The translations under genes and the position numbers were made by a program. Under the pieces are notes generated by a model, which was not told the origin of the DNA, did not search any database, and saw only the letters and a list, made by a program, of their open reading frames with translations. Of a DNA stretch of 64,000 nt, positions 1-10,667 are shown piece by piece. Source of the DNA: Fibrella rubiginis (GTDB taxonomy: Bacteria; Bacteroidota; Bacteroidia; Cytophagales; Spirosomataceae); contig NZ_JAFMYV010000016.1 of NCBI RefSeq assembly GCF_017353185.1, positions 1 to 64,000 of the forward strand, written 5' to 3'. Positions within the stretch are counted from its first letter, which is position 1, and each line of letters opens with the position of its first letter.

Positions 1-26
1 TTGGACGTTAAACCTGAAACTCCCCC

Positions 27-1004
27 TCAAGGTACATACGATTCCAGCACGGTCATGGTCCCTTCGGGGATGAGCGTAACAGAGGACACGGAGGCGGGAA
101 TCAGGGCGCATTCGCCCATTTTTAAATCAAATGAATAGCCACCAACGGTCTGGGCGGTAAGGGCACCTTCCACGCAAACCAGGATCACAAAGGAGTCGAG
201 GTGGGTGTAATCGTGCATCACTTCCTGGTCGAAATGGAGTACGTTGGTAACGAAATAATCGCTCGTAACGGCGTTCACACTTTCGTTTAACTTCTTGTCG
301 TAGTGCGTTTTATAATCGCCGTAGTAGTGGTAGTCGATGGCGTCGACGGCCTGCTCGGTATGCAGTTCGCGGGTTTGGCCTTTGTCGTCTTTCCGGTCGA
401 AATCATAAATGCGGTAAGTGATATCCGACGTCTGCTGAATCTCGGCCAATAGCAACCCTTTCCCGATATAGTGTACCCGTCCGGCGGGGAGAAAAAACAC
501 GTCGCCGGGGTGGGCTTCCTCAATGTTCAGGATGTCGGTAATGGTGTTGTCGGACACCGCCTTCACGTACTCGTCTTTGGTCACCTCGCGGTTGAAACCA
601 GCGTTGAGTTTTGCCCCAGGATCGGCCTGCATGATGTACCACATCTCGGTTTTGCCGAACGAGTTATGCCGTTTCTTGGCCAGTTCGTCATTGGGGTGCA
701 CCTGAATACTGAGGTCATCGTTGGCGTCGATAAACTTCACCAGCAGCGGAAATTCGTTGCCGTACTTCTCGTAGACATGTTTCCCGACCAACTGCTCTTT
801 GTATTTCTCCAGCACAGCCTGCAGGGTCTCCCCTACCAGCGCGCCTTCTTTCACCACCGAAATATTGCCCGGTACACCCGACACCTCCCAGGTTTCGCCG
901 CAGTTAGGAAGGGATGAGAAGTCTTTGCCTAAGATGGATTTGATCTTGTGACCGCCCCAGATTTTGTCTTTGAAAATGGGCGTAAACGTAAGCGGATATA
1001 GCAT
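27..1004 (-). CDS. manA: Mannose-6-phosphate isomerase, class I
   Basis: Interconverts mannose 6-phosphate and fructose 6-phosphate in the cytoplasm, linking glycolysis to GDP-mannose synthesis. The 325-residue protein is the short cupin form found in Firmicutes and Bacteroidota. Zinc ligands are visible as Q101/H103 (QVHPND), E120 (GKTEMW) and H178 (PAGRVH). The ATG start is preceded by no Shine-Dalgarno sequence, as is usual in this phylum. It is divergent from argH, with two inverted-repeat elements between them. Bases 1-26 downstream of the stop resemble one arm of a heptamer-type repeat whose partner would lie outside the window. Family assignment is confident; physiological substrate is inferred from the family. 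Confidence 0.93.
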   Translation of the reverse strand: MLYPLTFTPIFKDKIWGGHKIKSILGKDFSSLPNCGETWEVSGVPGNISVVKEGALVGETLQAVLEKYKEQLVGKHVYEKYGNEFPLLVKFIDANDDLSIQVHPNDELAKKRHNSFGKTEMWYIMQADPGAKLNAGFNREVTKDEYVKAVSDNTITDILNIEEAHPGDVFFLPAGRVHYIGKGLLLAEIQQTSDITYRIYDFDRKDDKGQTRELHTEQAVDAIDYHYYGDYKTHYDKKLNESVNAVTSDYFVTNVLHFDQEVMHDYTHLDSFVILVCVEGALTAQTVGGYSFDLKMGECALIPASVSSVTLIPEGTMTVLESYVP

Positions 1005-1033
1005 GGCAGGTTGCGTGATTGTATTTTTTTGAT

Positions 1034-1187
1034 GGTGACGGACAGTTTTTTTTGGACAGGATTAGCAGGATTTCGGGATGAACAGGATTTTCTATTTACT
1101 TCCGAGCAAATCGGTAGGGCGAACAAGAAAATCCTGTTCATCCCGAAATCCTGCTAATCCTGTCCAAAAAAACCCTATCCGTCACTT
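1034..1187. repeat. Long inverted repeat, GGACAGGATTAG family
   Basis: A perfect 46-bp inverted repeat (1047-1092 with 1127-1172) surrounds a 34-nt loop, and pairing continues outward with mismatches to about 1034-1187. GGAT recurs inside each arm every 8-9 bases, so the arm is itself a degenerate tandem repeat. T/A runs at the arm ends would let it terminate transcription in either direction, although it lies between divergent genes. A second copy of the family is at 9630-9758. Confidence 0.9.
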
Positions 1188-1223
1188 CCTATCTGAACAA
1201 CCGGCAAGTTACGGGGGATGTTA

Positions 1224-1307
1224 TTATTGAGTAAATGAGCGATTAGGCGAATGAGTGAATAATTTTGCTCCAGGCGATATTCAATCACTCAATCGCTCAT
1301 TCACTCA

Positions 1308-1316
<9 letters not shown>
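1224..1316. repeat. Degenerate inverted repeat, GAGTGAAT/GAGCGATT units
   Basis: Both halves consist of reiterated 7-8-bp units such as GAGTGAAT and GAGCGATT and are roughly reverse complements, but the match is imperfect. The right half reaches into the TTG start codon of argH at 1308. It is the weakest of the inverted repeats in the window. Confidence 0.5.
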
Positions 1317-2645
<1,329 letters not shown>

Positions 2646-2731
2646 GTCGGAACAGGGAGGGGTAGAATGGGGTTTTTGTGTTAGGATTTTGTCCTCCCCG
2701 GTGTTGCTTTGTCATCTCAGGGGTGTTTTTA

Positions 2732-2888
2732 TCCTGCTGGCGGCTTTTTTGTCCTTCCGGCGCTTTTTTTGTCATCCCGACGTCAGGAGGGATCCAGTCT
2801 CCTCCAATCAAATTCTGCACTAGGAGACTAGATCCCTCCTGACGTCGGGATGACAAAAACCGCCGGAAGGACAAAAAAGCCGTCAGGA
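2732..2888. repeat. Long inverted repeat, CATCCCGACGTCAGGAGGGATC family
   Basis: Arms of about 60 bp around a short loop. The inner module reads TTTGTCATCCCGACGTCAGG then AGGGATC, and the outer module contains GTCCTTCCGGCG. There are only a few mismatches between arms. It separates argH from the downstream amidase gene. Related inner modules occur near 14.45, 17.6 and 20.15 kb. Confidence 0.9.
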
Positions 2889-2927
2889 CATAGACATCTT
2901 TATCATCAAACGTCAAACACTATTCCA

Positions 2928-3794
<867 letters not shown>

Positions 3795-3800
<6 letters not shown>

Positions 3801-3908
3801 ATTAATGTACAATGAATAATGAACAATGTACAATGACTTCGCATTCGGCACCTGCTAAGCGCGAAGCCATTGTACATTGTTCATTATACATTGTACATTA
3901 ATTCACTC
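3795..3908. repeat. Heptamer-arm inverted repeat, GTACAAT type
   Basis: 48-bp arms with two mismatches. Each arm is made of 7-bp units (GTACAAT, GAATAAT, GAACAAT) that lead inward to the core ACTTCGC/GCGAAGCC. The TGA stop of the aguB-like gene lies in the left arm, and the next gene starts 10 bp after the right arm. Confidence 0.92.
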
Positions 3909-3917
3909 TCGTTAACC

Positions 3918-5528
3918 ATGTCCAAAACCACCATGCGTTTATTACTGATCTTGCTCACGGCTGTTTCGGGCAGCGTATTCTTCACCAGTTCCGACCGGAT
4001 GGTGCATTCGGCGGGGGCAACGGTGACGGGGAAACTACCCGCCGAAACGCCGCTGACGCCCACGCCCCGGAGCAATTTCACGCCCACCACCCGGAAGGGC
4101 TACTGGAGTCTCGACGTGGTCGACGATTTTGTGCTGCCCAGTACCCGTTCCATCACGTTTTGCGCGGCAGGGCGAAACCTGCACCTGGGCCGCGAATGGG
4201 ACAAGCTGTTCCGGCGTGGTTTTTCGTCGATAGACCGGACGCGGATGGTATGGGACGAAGAGGTTGCCCGCGACCCCAACCGGATCAGGCCCGGCTGGAC
4301 AAGCCGACTCACCTTCGAACAACGCACCGACGGCGTAGGGCAGCATCATTTCCGGCTGGGCCCGTATAACATTCCGTGGGCGGGCAACGGCAACCTGGCC
4401 GCCGAAACGTACTTCCGGCCTATGCCCGGCAACCGCGACAAACTCAACAACATCTATTCGGCTATTCAGGGGCTGGCAGGGTCATGCCAGCTGTACAACG
4501 ATTGTCCCAACGGACGTGATAAAAGCGGCTACGGCAAAATCTTCTTCGACATTGAGAATGAGGGCGTTAAAGACGAGGTTTTGCAGGAGCAAGCCAACCT
4601 GTACACCTACTTTATGAAAGCCACCCGCGACATTGCCGACCCCCGCACCATGATCGGGTCTATTGGCCCAATTCCCCATAGCGGCTTCGGTTACTCACGG
4701 GCCATGGACTACTCGGCTACGCCGTTTCCGCTCTGGAATATGAAAGCCAAACAGACGGCCACCTCCCGGCAGCGCGGCATGCCCAACGACATCGTGGGCA
4801 AATCGTTCTCCGACTACGTTGATTTTCAGATGGCTGGCACCTACTTTGTCTATCCCGATTTTGATTATACCATTCCCCACACCGGCGACGCCGACCGGCA
4901 CTGGCTGGCGGGCTTGCTGGCGGAACAGGAGTACAACATGCGGCTGTCAGATAAGCCGCGGCTGGGGTACGTGTGGATGTTTAACACCCAGGCCCCGTTT
5001 AACCGCAGTCAGAAAGCATCGAACCCAGCGCCGCCGATGGTGGCCGAGGGAACGGGCATTTTCTACTGGATGACCGGTGCCTACGGCTGCGTTTTCTGGG
5101 ACGACCTGGTAGAGCTAAAACCCGACCAGCCCACGCCCAAAGACCCCGAACGGCAGGGCCTCGACAGTGACCGAAACTACGCCTGCTACGAACATTATAT
5201 TCATGGCCTGTGGCGCATCTTCAAACACCACGGCGACATGTTCACCAACGATGCCGTGTTTCTAAACCAGGAAACGGAATGCTCGTATGACGGGGGACAA
5301 AACTGGTATAAATACAACGCAAACCAGATCAAAACCAGGGGCTTACCTTTTGCCCGCGCTATGGTGAAAGGGGATCAGATCCTGGTTGCGGCCTCGATGC
5401 CCTATGCTAAACCGGGCCAGAAAACGAGCCTCATGGTCCGCTACGTAGACAAGGGCTACCGGTTCTACACCACCGTCCGCCTCAACGCCGACGAGATTTA
5501 TCTGGGCCGGGCTACGATGAGCAAATAA
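3918..5528 (+). CDS. Secreted protein of unknown function
   Basis: I do not recognise this family. The ATG at 3918 gives a 536-residue protein with a clear signal peptide (MRLLLILLTAVSGSVFF). The open frame also runs upstream through the repeat arm (MYIVHYTLYINSL), which is judged non-genuine. The mature part is rich in Trp, Tyr and Asp, has a Cys-containing stretch CQLYNDCPNG near residue 200, and an FFDIENEG segment. The latter, together with the overall character, could suit a TIM-barrel or glycosidase-like fold, but this is speculation. It stands alone between a repeat and a convergent hydrolase gene. Confidence 0.7.
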   Translation: MSKTTMRLLLILLTAVSGSVFFTSSDRMVHSAGATVTGKLPAETPLTPTPRSNFTPTTRKGYWSLDVVDDFVLPSTRSITFCAAGRNLHLGREWDKLFRRGFSSIDRTRMVWDEEVARDPNRIRPGWTSRLTFEQRTDGVGQHHFRLGPYNIPWAGNGNLAAETYFRPMPGNRDKLNNIYSAIQGLAGSCQLYNDCPNGRDKSGYGKIFFDIENEGVKDEVLQEQANLYTYFMKATRDIADPRTMIGSIGPIPHSGFGYSRAMDYSATPFPLWNMKAKQTATSRQRGMPNDIVGKSFSDYVDFQMAGTYFVYPDFDYTIPHTGDADRHWLAGLLAEQEYNMRLSDKPRLGYVWMFNTQAPFNRSQKASNPAPPMVAEGTGIFYWMTGAYGCVFWDDLVELKPDQPTPKDPERQGLDSDRNYACYEHYIHGLWRIFKHHGDMFTNDAVFLNQETECSYDGGQNWYKYNANQIKTRGLPFARAMVKGDQILVAASMPYAKPGQKTSLMVRYVDKGYRFYTTVRLNADEIYLGRATMSK

Positions 5529-5573
5529 GTTGATCAGGCGGGAATGGTATTTCATTTGGGAACCCAGGCCCGG

Positions 5574-6512
5574 CTAAAACGTGGGCGGTGTGGCGTTCAG
5601 GTCGGAATCCAGAAAATCAGTAATCATCGGTACCAGCCAATCCGCCCGCTTCGTCATACCGATGTGAGTTGTGCCCGGAATAATGGCTAGCCGGGATTTT
5701 GGCAGCCCGTGCAGATCGCCCATTTTTCCGCCTCCCCTGGCCCGAAAGAGTTCCAGCGCATGCTCATACCGTACCCCGTCAACATCGCCAATGGCCATGA
5801 ACAGCGGGGCGGTTATTTTCTTTACCTCCTTCGACCAGTCATACGGCTTCAGGTCTATGCTGATAACTTTCTTGACAAATTCCGGGAAGTGAGCCGGATC
5901 GTTTCCAAGACTGTCGTATTGTTTTTTTATGGCCGTGCCCTTAAACTGATCGGCGGTGGCCGTAGCAAAACCGGCCTCCGCATCGGGCCACCATCCGTCA
6001 TGCGCATAGGCGCCTGATAAGATAACGAGCCTGCGTAGCTGCTTTGGATGGCGGACGGCAAACTGAAAAGCGACGCCACCGCCCATACTATATCCCAGCA
6101 AATCTGTACTGTCTATTTTTAAATGCCTGAGCAAGCCTGCTACATCGTCTGCCATGCTTTCATAGCTGAGCGCACGGGGTATGTCGCTCGTGCGGCCGTG
6201 GCCCTGCATTTCTGCTACAATGACTTTCCGATCTTTGGCCAGAAGAGGAATGAATGGCGACCAGTTTAAGGGAATGGTCATAAAAGAGCCGTGGATCAGT
6301 ACGATGGGTTTACCACTGCCATACACTTCGTAATACAGCTTCAGCCCGTTGACATCGGCATAGCCGCTTTCTGCTGGCTTCACCGCCCGACTGGCTGTTG
6401 TGCCCGTTGTTTCGGTTGACTTGCTTTTCATTTCCGTTGAGTTTGATTGACAGGACATTGCCACAACCAAAACAGCCACCATCGCACGGCTGATTCCAAT
6501 GTGCTTTTTCAT
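5574..6512 (-). CDS. Alpha/beta-hydrolase lipoprotein
   Basis: 312-residue alpha/beta-hydrolase. The N-terminus has a hydrophobic stretch ending VVAMSC, an acceptable lipobox, followed by a Ser/Thr-rich linker, so it is probably anchored in the outer membrane. The oxyanion segment is IHGSF, the nucleophile elbow is GYSMGGG, and a late His lies in PGTTHIG. Substrate is unknown; the general fold class includes esterases, haloperoxidase-like enzymes and lactonases. Convergent with the preceding secreted-protein gene with 45 bp between stops. Confidence 0.85.
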   Translation of the reverse strand: MKKHIGISRAMVAVLVVAMSCQSNSTEMKSKSTETTGTTASRAVKPAESGYADVNGLKLYYEVYGSGKPIVLIHGSFMTIPLNWSPFIPLLAKDRKVIVAEMQGHGRTSDIPRALSYESMADDVAGLLRHLKIDSTDLLGYSMGGGVAFQFAVRHPKQLRRLVILSGAYAHDGWWPDAEAGFATATADQFKGTAIKKQYDSLGNDPAHFPEFVKKVISIDLKPYDWSKEVKKITAPLFMAIGDVDGVRYEHALELFRARGGGKMGDLHGLPKSRLAIIPGTTHIGMTKRADWLVPMITDFLDSDLNATPPTF

Positions 6513-6591
6513 GTCATTACTTTTCGGAACAATATAAACGTGACTGCCTGATTATTTGTCACTTGCGAATGAGCAGGCAACTATCATGCGT

Positions 6592-6816
6592 TTATTTACC
6601 CGCGCTGTTGCACTCGCCCTTCGATACAACCCGAATACCCGCCGCCCCGGCCACGCAGGCGTTGCCATAGGTTTTGTTGTTACAGCCACAAACGGGATCG
6701 TACTGCTGCGTACAGACCACGTTGGGGTTGATTTTCTCGACACAGTCACTCGACACAGTTTCTTTTTCGCAGCCCAGGGCTATCAGCCCCACCACAGCAA
6801 CAAGTAGTTTTTTCAT
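6592..6816 (-). CDS. Small lipoprotein with a Kazal-type protease-inhibitor domain
   Basis: 74 residues. Signal peptide with lipobox LIALGC at the N-terminus, then six cysteines in a Kazal arrangement (PVCGCNNKTYGNAC, then KGEC). Kazal domains inhibit serine proteases; a lipid-anchored copy could protect the envelope from external proteases, which is inference. Downstream of it lies the hydrolase gene on the same strand, 79 bp away. Confidence 0.85.
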   Translation of the reverse strand: MKKLLVAVVGLIALGCEKETVSSDCVEKINPNVVCTQQYDPVCGCNNKTYGNACVAGAAGIRVVSKGECNSAGK

Positions 6817-6901
6817 TGTTCGTTGTCAGGTTTGTATACTGGTGTAGAGTTAAAACGGGGCCAATGCGTTGTAAAAAGTTATCAAAAAAGTTGAGTGCGT
6901 T

Positions 6902-6941
6902 GAACGGGTAAGCTCGTGCGTTCCCACCAGCTTACCCGTTC
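6902..6941. other. 13-bp perfect inverted repeat upstream of queE
   Basis: GAACGGGTAAGCT (6902-6914) is matched by AGCTTACCCGTTC (6929-6941). It lies 14 bp before the promoter motif of queE in the divergent Kazal/queE gap, so it could be an operator or a hairpin. It does not match the PreQ1 riboswitch pattern. Confidence 0.5.
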
Positions 6942-6954
6942 GATGGTCGCGTTG

Positions 6955-6962
6955 TATCTTTG
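6955..6962 (+). promoter_or_regulatory. Promoter -7 box TATCTTTG for queE
   Basis: Exact match to the Bacteroidota TAnnTTTG -7 consensus. It ends 4 bp before the ATG, so transcription would start at or within a few bases of the start codon and the mRNA would be leaderless or nearly so. Confidence 0.6.
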
Positions 6963-6966
6963 TGTT

Positions 6967-7602
6967 ATGCTTAGTGAACAGGTACAACAACAAACAGAAA
7001 CAACATCCCTGCCCGTGATGGAGGCGTTTTATACGCTTCAGGGTGAAGGGGCTTTTGCGGGGCGGGCGGCGTATTTTATCCGGCTCGGTGGCTGCGACGT
7101 AGGGTGCCACTGGTGCGACGTGAAAGAATCGTGGGACGTGAACGCCCACCCGCGCCAAACGGTCGACGAACTGGTAGCGGGTGCCGGGCAATACCCCGGC
7201 AGGATGGTGGTAATCACCGGCGGCGAGCCGCTGATGCATGACCTTACCACGCTGACTAATGCGCTACAAGCGGCTGGCTTCCAGACCAATATCGAAACAT
7301 CAGGCGTATGCCAGACCGTGACGGGGTCGTGGGACTGGATTTGCTTTTCGCCGAAGAAATTTAAGCAACCCAACCCGGCTATTTATCAGAAGGCCGATGA
7401 GCTGAAAGTCATCATCTACAACGCCTCTGACTTCGCTTTTGCCGAATCATTCGTGCCCCACCTCCGGCCCGACTGCCGCTTATTGCTGCAACCCGAATGG
7501 AGCCGGTCAGACGAAATGCTGCCCCGCATCGTTGACTATGTAAAAGCACATCCGCAGTGGCAAGTCTCGTTACAAACACACAAGTTCATGCAGATACCGT
7601 AA
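6967..7602 (+). CDS. queE: 7-carboxy-7-deazaguanine synthase (radical SAM)
   Basis: Converts 6-carboxytetrahydropterin to 7-carboxy-7-deazaguanine in queuosine synthesis, using S-adenosylmethionine, Mg2+ and a 4Fe-4S cluster. The CX3CX2C cluster motif is C43/C47/C50 (GGCDVGCHWCDV), preceded by the substrate/Mg loop FYTLQGEG, and followed by the ITGGEP motif. The 211-residue length is typical. ATG at 6967 is chosen because the upstream frame would cross the promoter box. It stands without other que genes nearby. Confidence 0.93.
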   Translation: MLSEQVQQQTETTSLPVMEAFYTLQGEGAFAGRAAYFIRLGGCDVGCHWCDVKESWDVNAHPRQTVDELVAGAGQYPGRMVVITGGEPLMHDLTTLTNALQAAGFQTNIETSGVCQTVTGSWDWICFSPKKFKQPNPAIYQKADELKVIIYNASDFAFAESFVPHLRPDCRLLLQPEWSRSDEMLPRIVDYVKAHPQWQVSLQTHKFMQIP

Positions 7603-7746
7603 GGGAATGTACAATGTACAATGAACAATCGGTCCGCCGATGCGGTACAATGACGGTCCCGCCGCTCCGGCGTACCGGTTCGGGCTTACACTGGTTCAAG
7701 GCGATGCTGGTCATTGTACATTGTGCATTGTGCATTGTGCATTCCC
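7603..7746. repeat. Heptamer-arm inverted repeat overlapping the start of a CDS
   Basis: Left arm with GTACAAT/GAACAAT units at 7604-7630; right arm of CATTGTACATTGTGC-type units at 7710-7746. The interior is unusually long and GC-rich. Both the start codon and the signal-peptide codons of the following OmpA-type gene lie inside this element. Confidence 0.8.
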
Positions 7747-9629
7747 TCCCCGCCTTCTCCCAATCCAAACAGGCGGTTGATCTGTATACGAAGGGGATGT
7801 CGCTGTTTGCCGAACGGAAAGCAGCGGAGGCGATCCCGTTTTTGCAACAGGCGATAAAAGAGTCGCCGAATTTTGTGGAGGCGCACATCCGGCTGGGGCA
7901 GTTGTATGAGTTTGTCCGCAAGCCCGAGCTGGCCCTAAGCACCTATCAGGCCGCCATTAAACTCCCCGCCGACCCTGCCGCGCTGGCCCTCGCCTATCAG
8001 GGGGCATCGCAGATTCTGCTCAAGCTTGGGCGCTACGCCGACGCCGTTCCGGTGCTGGAAACGTTCGCCAAAAACTTCCCGGCCCAATCGTCGAAAGCCA
8101 AGCAGGTGCAACGGCTACTGGCGACCGCCCGCTACGGACAGGAGGCCGTATTGCACCCCCTGTCGGTGAAGCCGAAGCCGCTGTCAGAGAGCCTTAAAGT
8201 AGGTGATTCTCAGTATTTTCCGGTGCTCACCGCCGATGAGCAGACCATCGTGTTCACGATGCTGAAACCCGATGGCGACGAAGATCTGATGACGGCCACG
8301 CAGACAGCGGAAGGGGGCTGGCAAACGCCGGTGCCCCTGTCGACCAACATCAATACGGCCGAAAATGAAGGCACGGCCAGCCTCTCCGCCGATGGGCGAC
8401 TAGTGGTGTTTACGGCCTGCCAGAGCAAGCGGGGTGGCTTCGGCGGCTGCGATCTGTTCAGCAGCCAGAAAACCGGCGACACCTGGTCGAAACCCGAAAA
8501 TCTGGGGCCATCGGTCAATACCCGTTACTACGAATCGCAGCCCAGCCTCTCGGCCGACGGACGGCAGCTATACTTCATCTCCGACCGCCCCGGTGGCCTC
8601 GGCAAGCGCGACCTCTGGCGCAGCACCCGCTCTGCTAACGGCGATTGGAGTGAACCCGCCAACGTGGGAACGCCCGTAAATACCCCCTTCGACGAGGCGT
8701 CTCCGTTTTTGCACGCCAACGGACAGGTCTTATTTTTCGCGTCGGAAGGACATTTGGGTTTGGGGGGTTATGATTTGTTTATGAGCCGGTTAACGCCCGA
8801 TAGTACCAACCACAAGTGGGGCGAGCCGGGCAACCTGGGCTACCCCATCAATACGTCGGAAGATCAGGCGTCGCTGTTTGTAGCGGCCAACGGCAACCGG
8901 GCTTATTATTCGTTTGAAGAGCAAAAGGAAGGTCTCTCGCAGAAGTCGCGCATCTACACCTTCGACCTGCCCGACGTGCTCCGGCAACAGGTAAAGCCCG
9001 TCAATTACCTCAAAGGCATTGTCACCGACGCCCGCACCAAAAAGCCCCTCACCGCCAGCCTCGACCTGATTGATCTGCGCACCAACCAACCTGTTTCGCG
9101 GATTGCATCCGATGCCGAAACGGGCAATTATGTGGCCGTGCTGCCCGCCGGGGGCGATTATGCCCTGTATGTGAGTGCGCCGGGCTACCTCTTCAAAAGC
9201 CTGTCGTTCAACTACACCGACAAGACCTCTACCGAAACGGGCATGGGCAAAGGCGTGGCGCTCGACGCGGCCCTGGAGCCGCTTGGCAACGCGGGCAAAG
9301 AGACGCTGAATAACCTCTTTTTCGAGTCGGGTCGGTATGAGCTGACGGGCAAATCGCGCACGGAGCTTGAACGCCTCGCCGAGTTTTTGAAGACCAACGC
9401 CAGCACCCAAATCGAGATTGCGGGCCACACCGACGACCGGGGCGACCCGGCGGCCAACCTCGAACTATCGAAGCGGCGGGCGCAGGCGGTCGTGGGTTAT
9501 CTGGCCAAATTGGGCGTGGCCCCTACCCGCCTGAAAGCCGTTGGCTATGGCAAAACCCGCCCCGCCGTGCCCAACACCTCCGACGAAGCCCGCCAGCGCA
9601 ACCGCCGCATCGAGTGGCGTGTATTGTGA
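7650..9629 (+). CDS. TPR-PD40-OmpA outer-membrane protein
   Basis: About 659 residues from ATG 7650. In order: signal peptide whose hydrophobic core (MLVIVHCALCIVHSL) is encoded by repeat DNA, cleavage near AFSQ; TPR repeats (QAVDLYTKGMSLF and on); four to five WD40-like PD40 beta-propeller units with SADGRQLYFISDR-type motifs; a carboxypeptidase-regulatory-like domain (LKGIVTDARTKKPL); and a C-terminal OmpA peptidoglycan-binding domain (IEIAGHTDDRGD, NRRIEWRVL). Such proteins tether the outer membrane to the cell wall and often accompany gliding or type IX secretion functions in this phylum; the exact role here is unknown. ATG 7614 is an alternative start. The stop abuts a repeat. Confidence 0.85.
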   Translation: MTVPPLRRTGSGLHWFKAMLVIVHCALCIVHSLPAFSQSKQAVDLYTKGMSLFAERKAAEAIPFLQQAIKESPNFVEAHIRLGQLYEFVRKPELALSTYQAAIKLPADPAALALAYQGASQILLKLGRYADAVPVLETFAKNFPAQSSKAKQVQRLLATARYGQEAVLHPLSVKPKPLSESLKVGDSQYFPVLTADEQTIVFTMLKPDGDEDLMTATQTAEGGWQTPVPLSTNINTAENEGTASLSADGRLVVFTACQSKRGGFGGCDLFSSQKTGDTWSKPENLGPSVNTRYYESQPSLSADGRQLYFISDRPGGLGKRDLWRSTRSANGDWSEPANVGTPVNTPFDEASPFLHANGQVLFFASEGHLGLGGYDLFMSRLTPDSTNHKWGEPGNLGYPINTSEDQASLFVAANGNRAYYSFEEQKEGLSQKSRIYTFDLPDVLRQQVKPVNYLKGIVTDARTKKPLTASLDLIDLRTNQPVSRIASDAETGNYVAVLPAGGDYALYVSAPGYLFKSLSFNYTDKTSTETGMGKGVALDAALEPLGNAGKETLNNLFFESGRYELTGKSRTELERLAEFLKTNASTQIEIAGHTDDRGDPAANLELSKRRAQAVVGYLAKLGVAPTRLKAVGYGKTRPAVPNTSDEARQRNRRIEWRVL

Positions 9630-9758
9630 TTTTTTTGGACAGGATTAGCAGGATGACGGGATGAACAGGATTTTTTCCTCGTTTCGTTCTGAAATCAATA
9701 GTCGAAACGAAGAAAAAATCCTGTGAATCCCGCCATCCTGATAATCCTGTCCAAAATA
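9630..9758. repeat. Long inverted repeat, GGACAGGATTAG family, copy 2
   Basis: Arms TTTTTTGGACAGGATTAGCA and onward, with CCTCGTTTCG at the inner end, against their near-perfect reverse complement. It begins directly after the TGA of the OmpA-type gene and would make an efficient terminator. Same family as 1034-1187, with different inner arms. Confidence 0.88.
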
Positions 9759-9786
9759 ACCTGACCTCATACTTCGCTCGTTGTCT

Positions 9787-9942
9787 CCCGTTGTCGCTTG
9801 GCTCCAGCCGAGTGACCAGTATCAAAGGGCCTCCGGCCCGTAGCTTGAACTTGACATAGTTAGGCCAACATGGCTCAATATTACACTACGGGCCGGAGGC
9901 CCTCAGATACCCGTCACTCGGCTTCAGCCAAGCGACAACGGG
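9787..9942. repeat. Long inverted repeat, TTGTCGCTTGGCT family, copy 1
   Basis: Arms of about 57 bp carrying CGTTGTCGCTTGGCT, then GCCGAGTGACC, then GGGCCTCCGGCCCGTAG. The last block is itself palindromic. Copy 2 lies at 25379-25543 and matches almost base for base. From 9943 to 10132 I see no gene. Confidence 0.9.
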
Positions 9943-10132
9943 AGGATAACGGGACATCGGCAGATAAAACAGGTCAGCGTTGATCCGCCCAATCAGCGTC
10001 ATCTGCAGTCTACAGCGTGGCGCGTGTTGTAACGCAGGAACTTCACTACTTTAGATTAAGTTTTGAAGCCAAAGCTTAAACGTTTAGGCAAAGCCAAACC
10101 AGTATAACTCATCCATAACGTTCTGTAATTCA

Positions 10133-10336
10133 ATGGACTTACATATTCAGGTGCGCGATGCCGATGCGCCTTTTTTGATGGAGTTACTCGGAAAATTCGA
10201 TTTCGTTAACATTAAAGAAACGACGGCTTCCCCTGTGTTAGAAGGTCTGGAACGTAGCCTCGACCAGATGAAGGCCATGCGTGAAGGGAAGCTTCCCAAA
10301 CCATCAGTTGCCGAACTGTTTGCCCACAATGAGTGA
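10133..10336 (+). CDS. Probable antitoxin of a two-gene module
   Basis: 67-residue acidic protein of no named family that I recognise. It overlaps the start of a RelE/ParE-like gene by 8 bases, which is the usual antitoxin-first order. The C-terminal half (LERSLDQMKAMREGK) looks helical and could wrap the toxin. No DNA-binding motif is obvious. The function is inferred from context. Confidence 0.65.
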   Translation: MDLHIQVRDADAPFLMELLGKFDFVNIKETTASPVLEGLERSLDQMKAMREGKLPKPSVAELFAHNE

Positions 10337-10667
10337 CCTGTTGATAACGTTCACTCCTGAGTTCAAACGTGAGTATAAACGGATGGCCAAGAAACACGCC
10401 TCCCTCAACGCTGATTTTCAGGCACTGATAACGTATCTTCAGGAAAACCCCTCGATGGGCACGCCATTAGGGCAAAACGCTTACAAAATTCGGTTGGCAA
10501 TCAGCTCGAAAAATAAAGGAAAAAGTGGCGGTGCCCGTGTGATCACCTATTACCTGACCGCTGATAATGAATTATACCTGCTTTCAATATACGATAAGTC
10601 TGAGCAGTCGACAGTCACAGATAAAGCCCTCATGCAACTGATTGACAGGGCGGTGACTGATAAATAG
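10329..10667 (+). CDS. RelE/ParE-superfamily toxin-like protein
   Basis: 112 residues from the ATG at 10329, which overlaps the antitoxin stop. The start ITFTPEFKREYKRMAKKH, the central KIRLAISSKNKGKSGGARV and the final YLLSIYDKSEQ follow the RelE/ParE fold pattern (two helices, then a basic beta sheet). RelE-type toxins cleave mRNA on the ribosome and ParE-type poison gyrase; the sequence does not tell which. The stop codon runs straight into a degraded copy of the 3' end of the OmpA-type gene. Confidence 0.75.
   Translation: MSDLLITFTPEFKREYKRMAKKHASLNADFQALITYLQENPSMGTPLGQNAYKIRLAISSKNKGKSGGARVITYYLTADNELYLLSIYDKSEQSTVTDKALMQLIDRAVTDK

Noticed and set aside
6902..6962. PreQ1 riboswitch upstream of queE
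   Set aside because: The hairpin lies upstream of the promoter box and lacks the short A-rich pseudoknot tail of PreQ1 aptamers.
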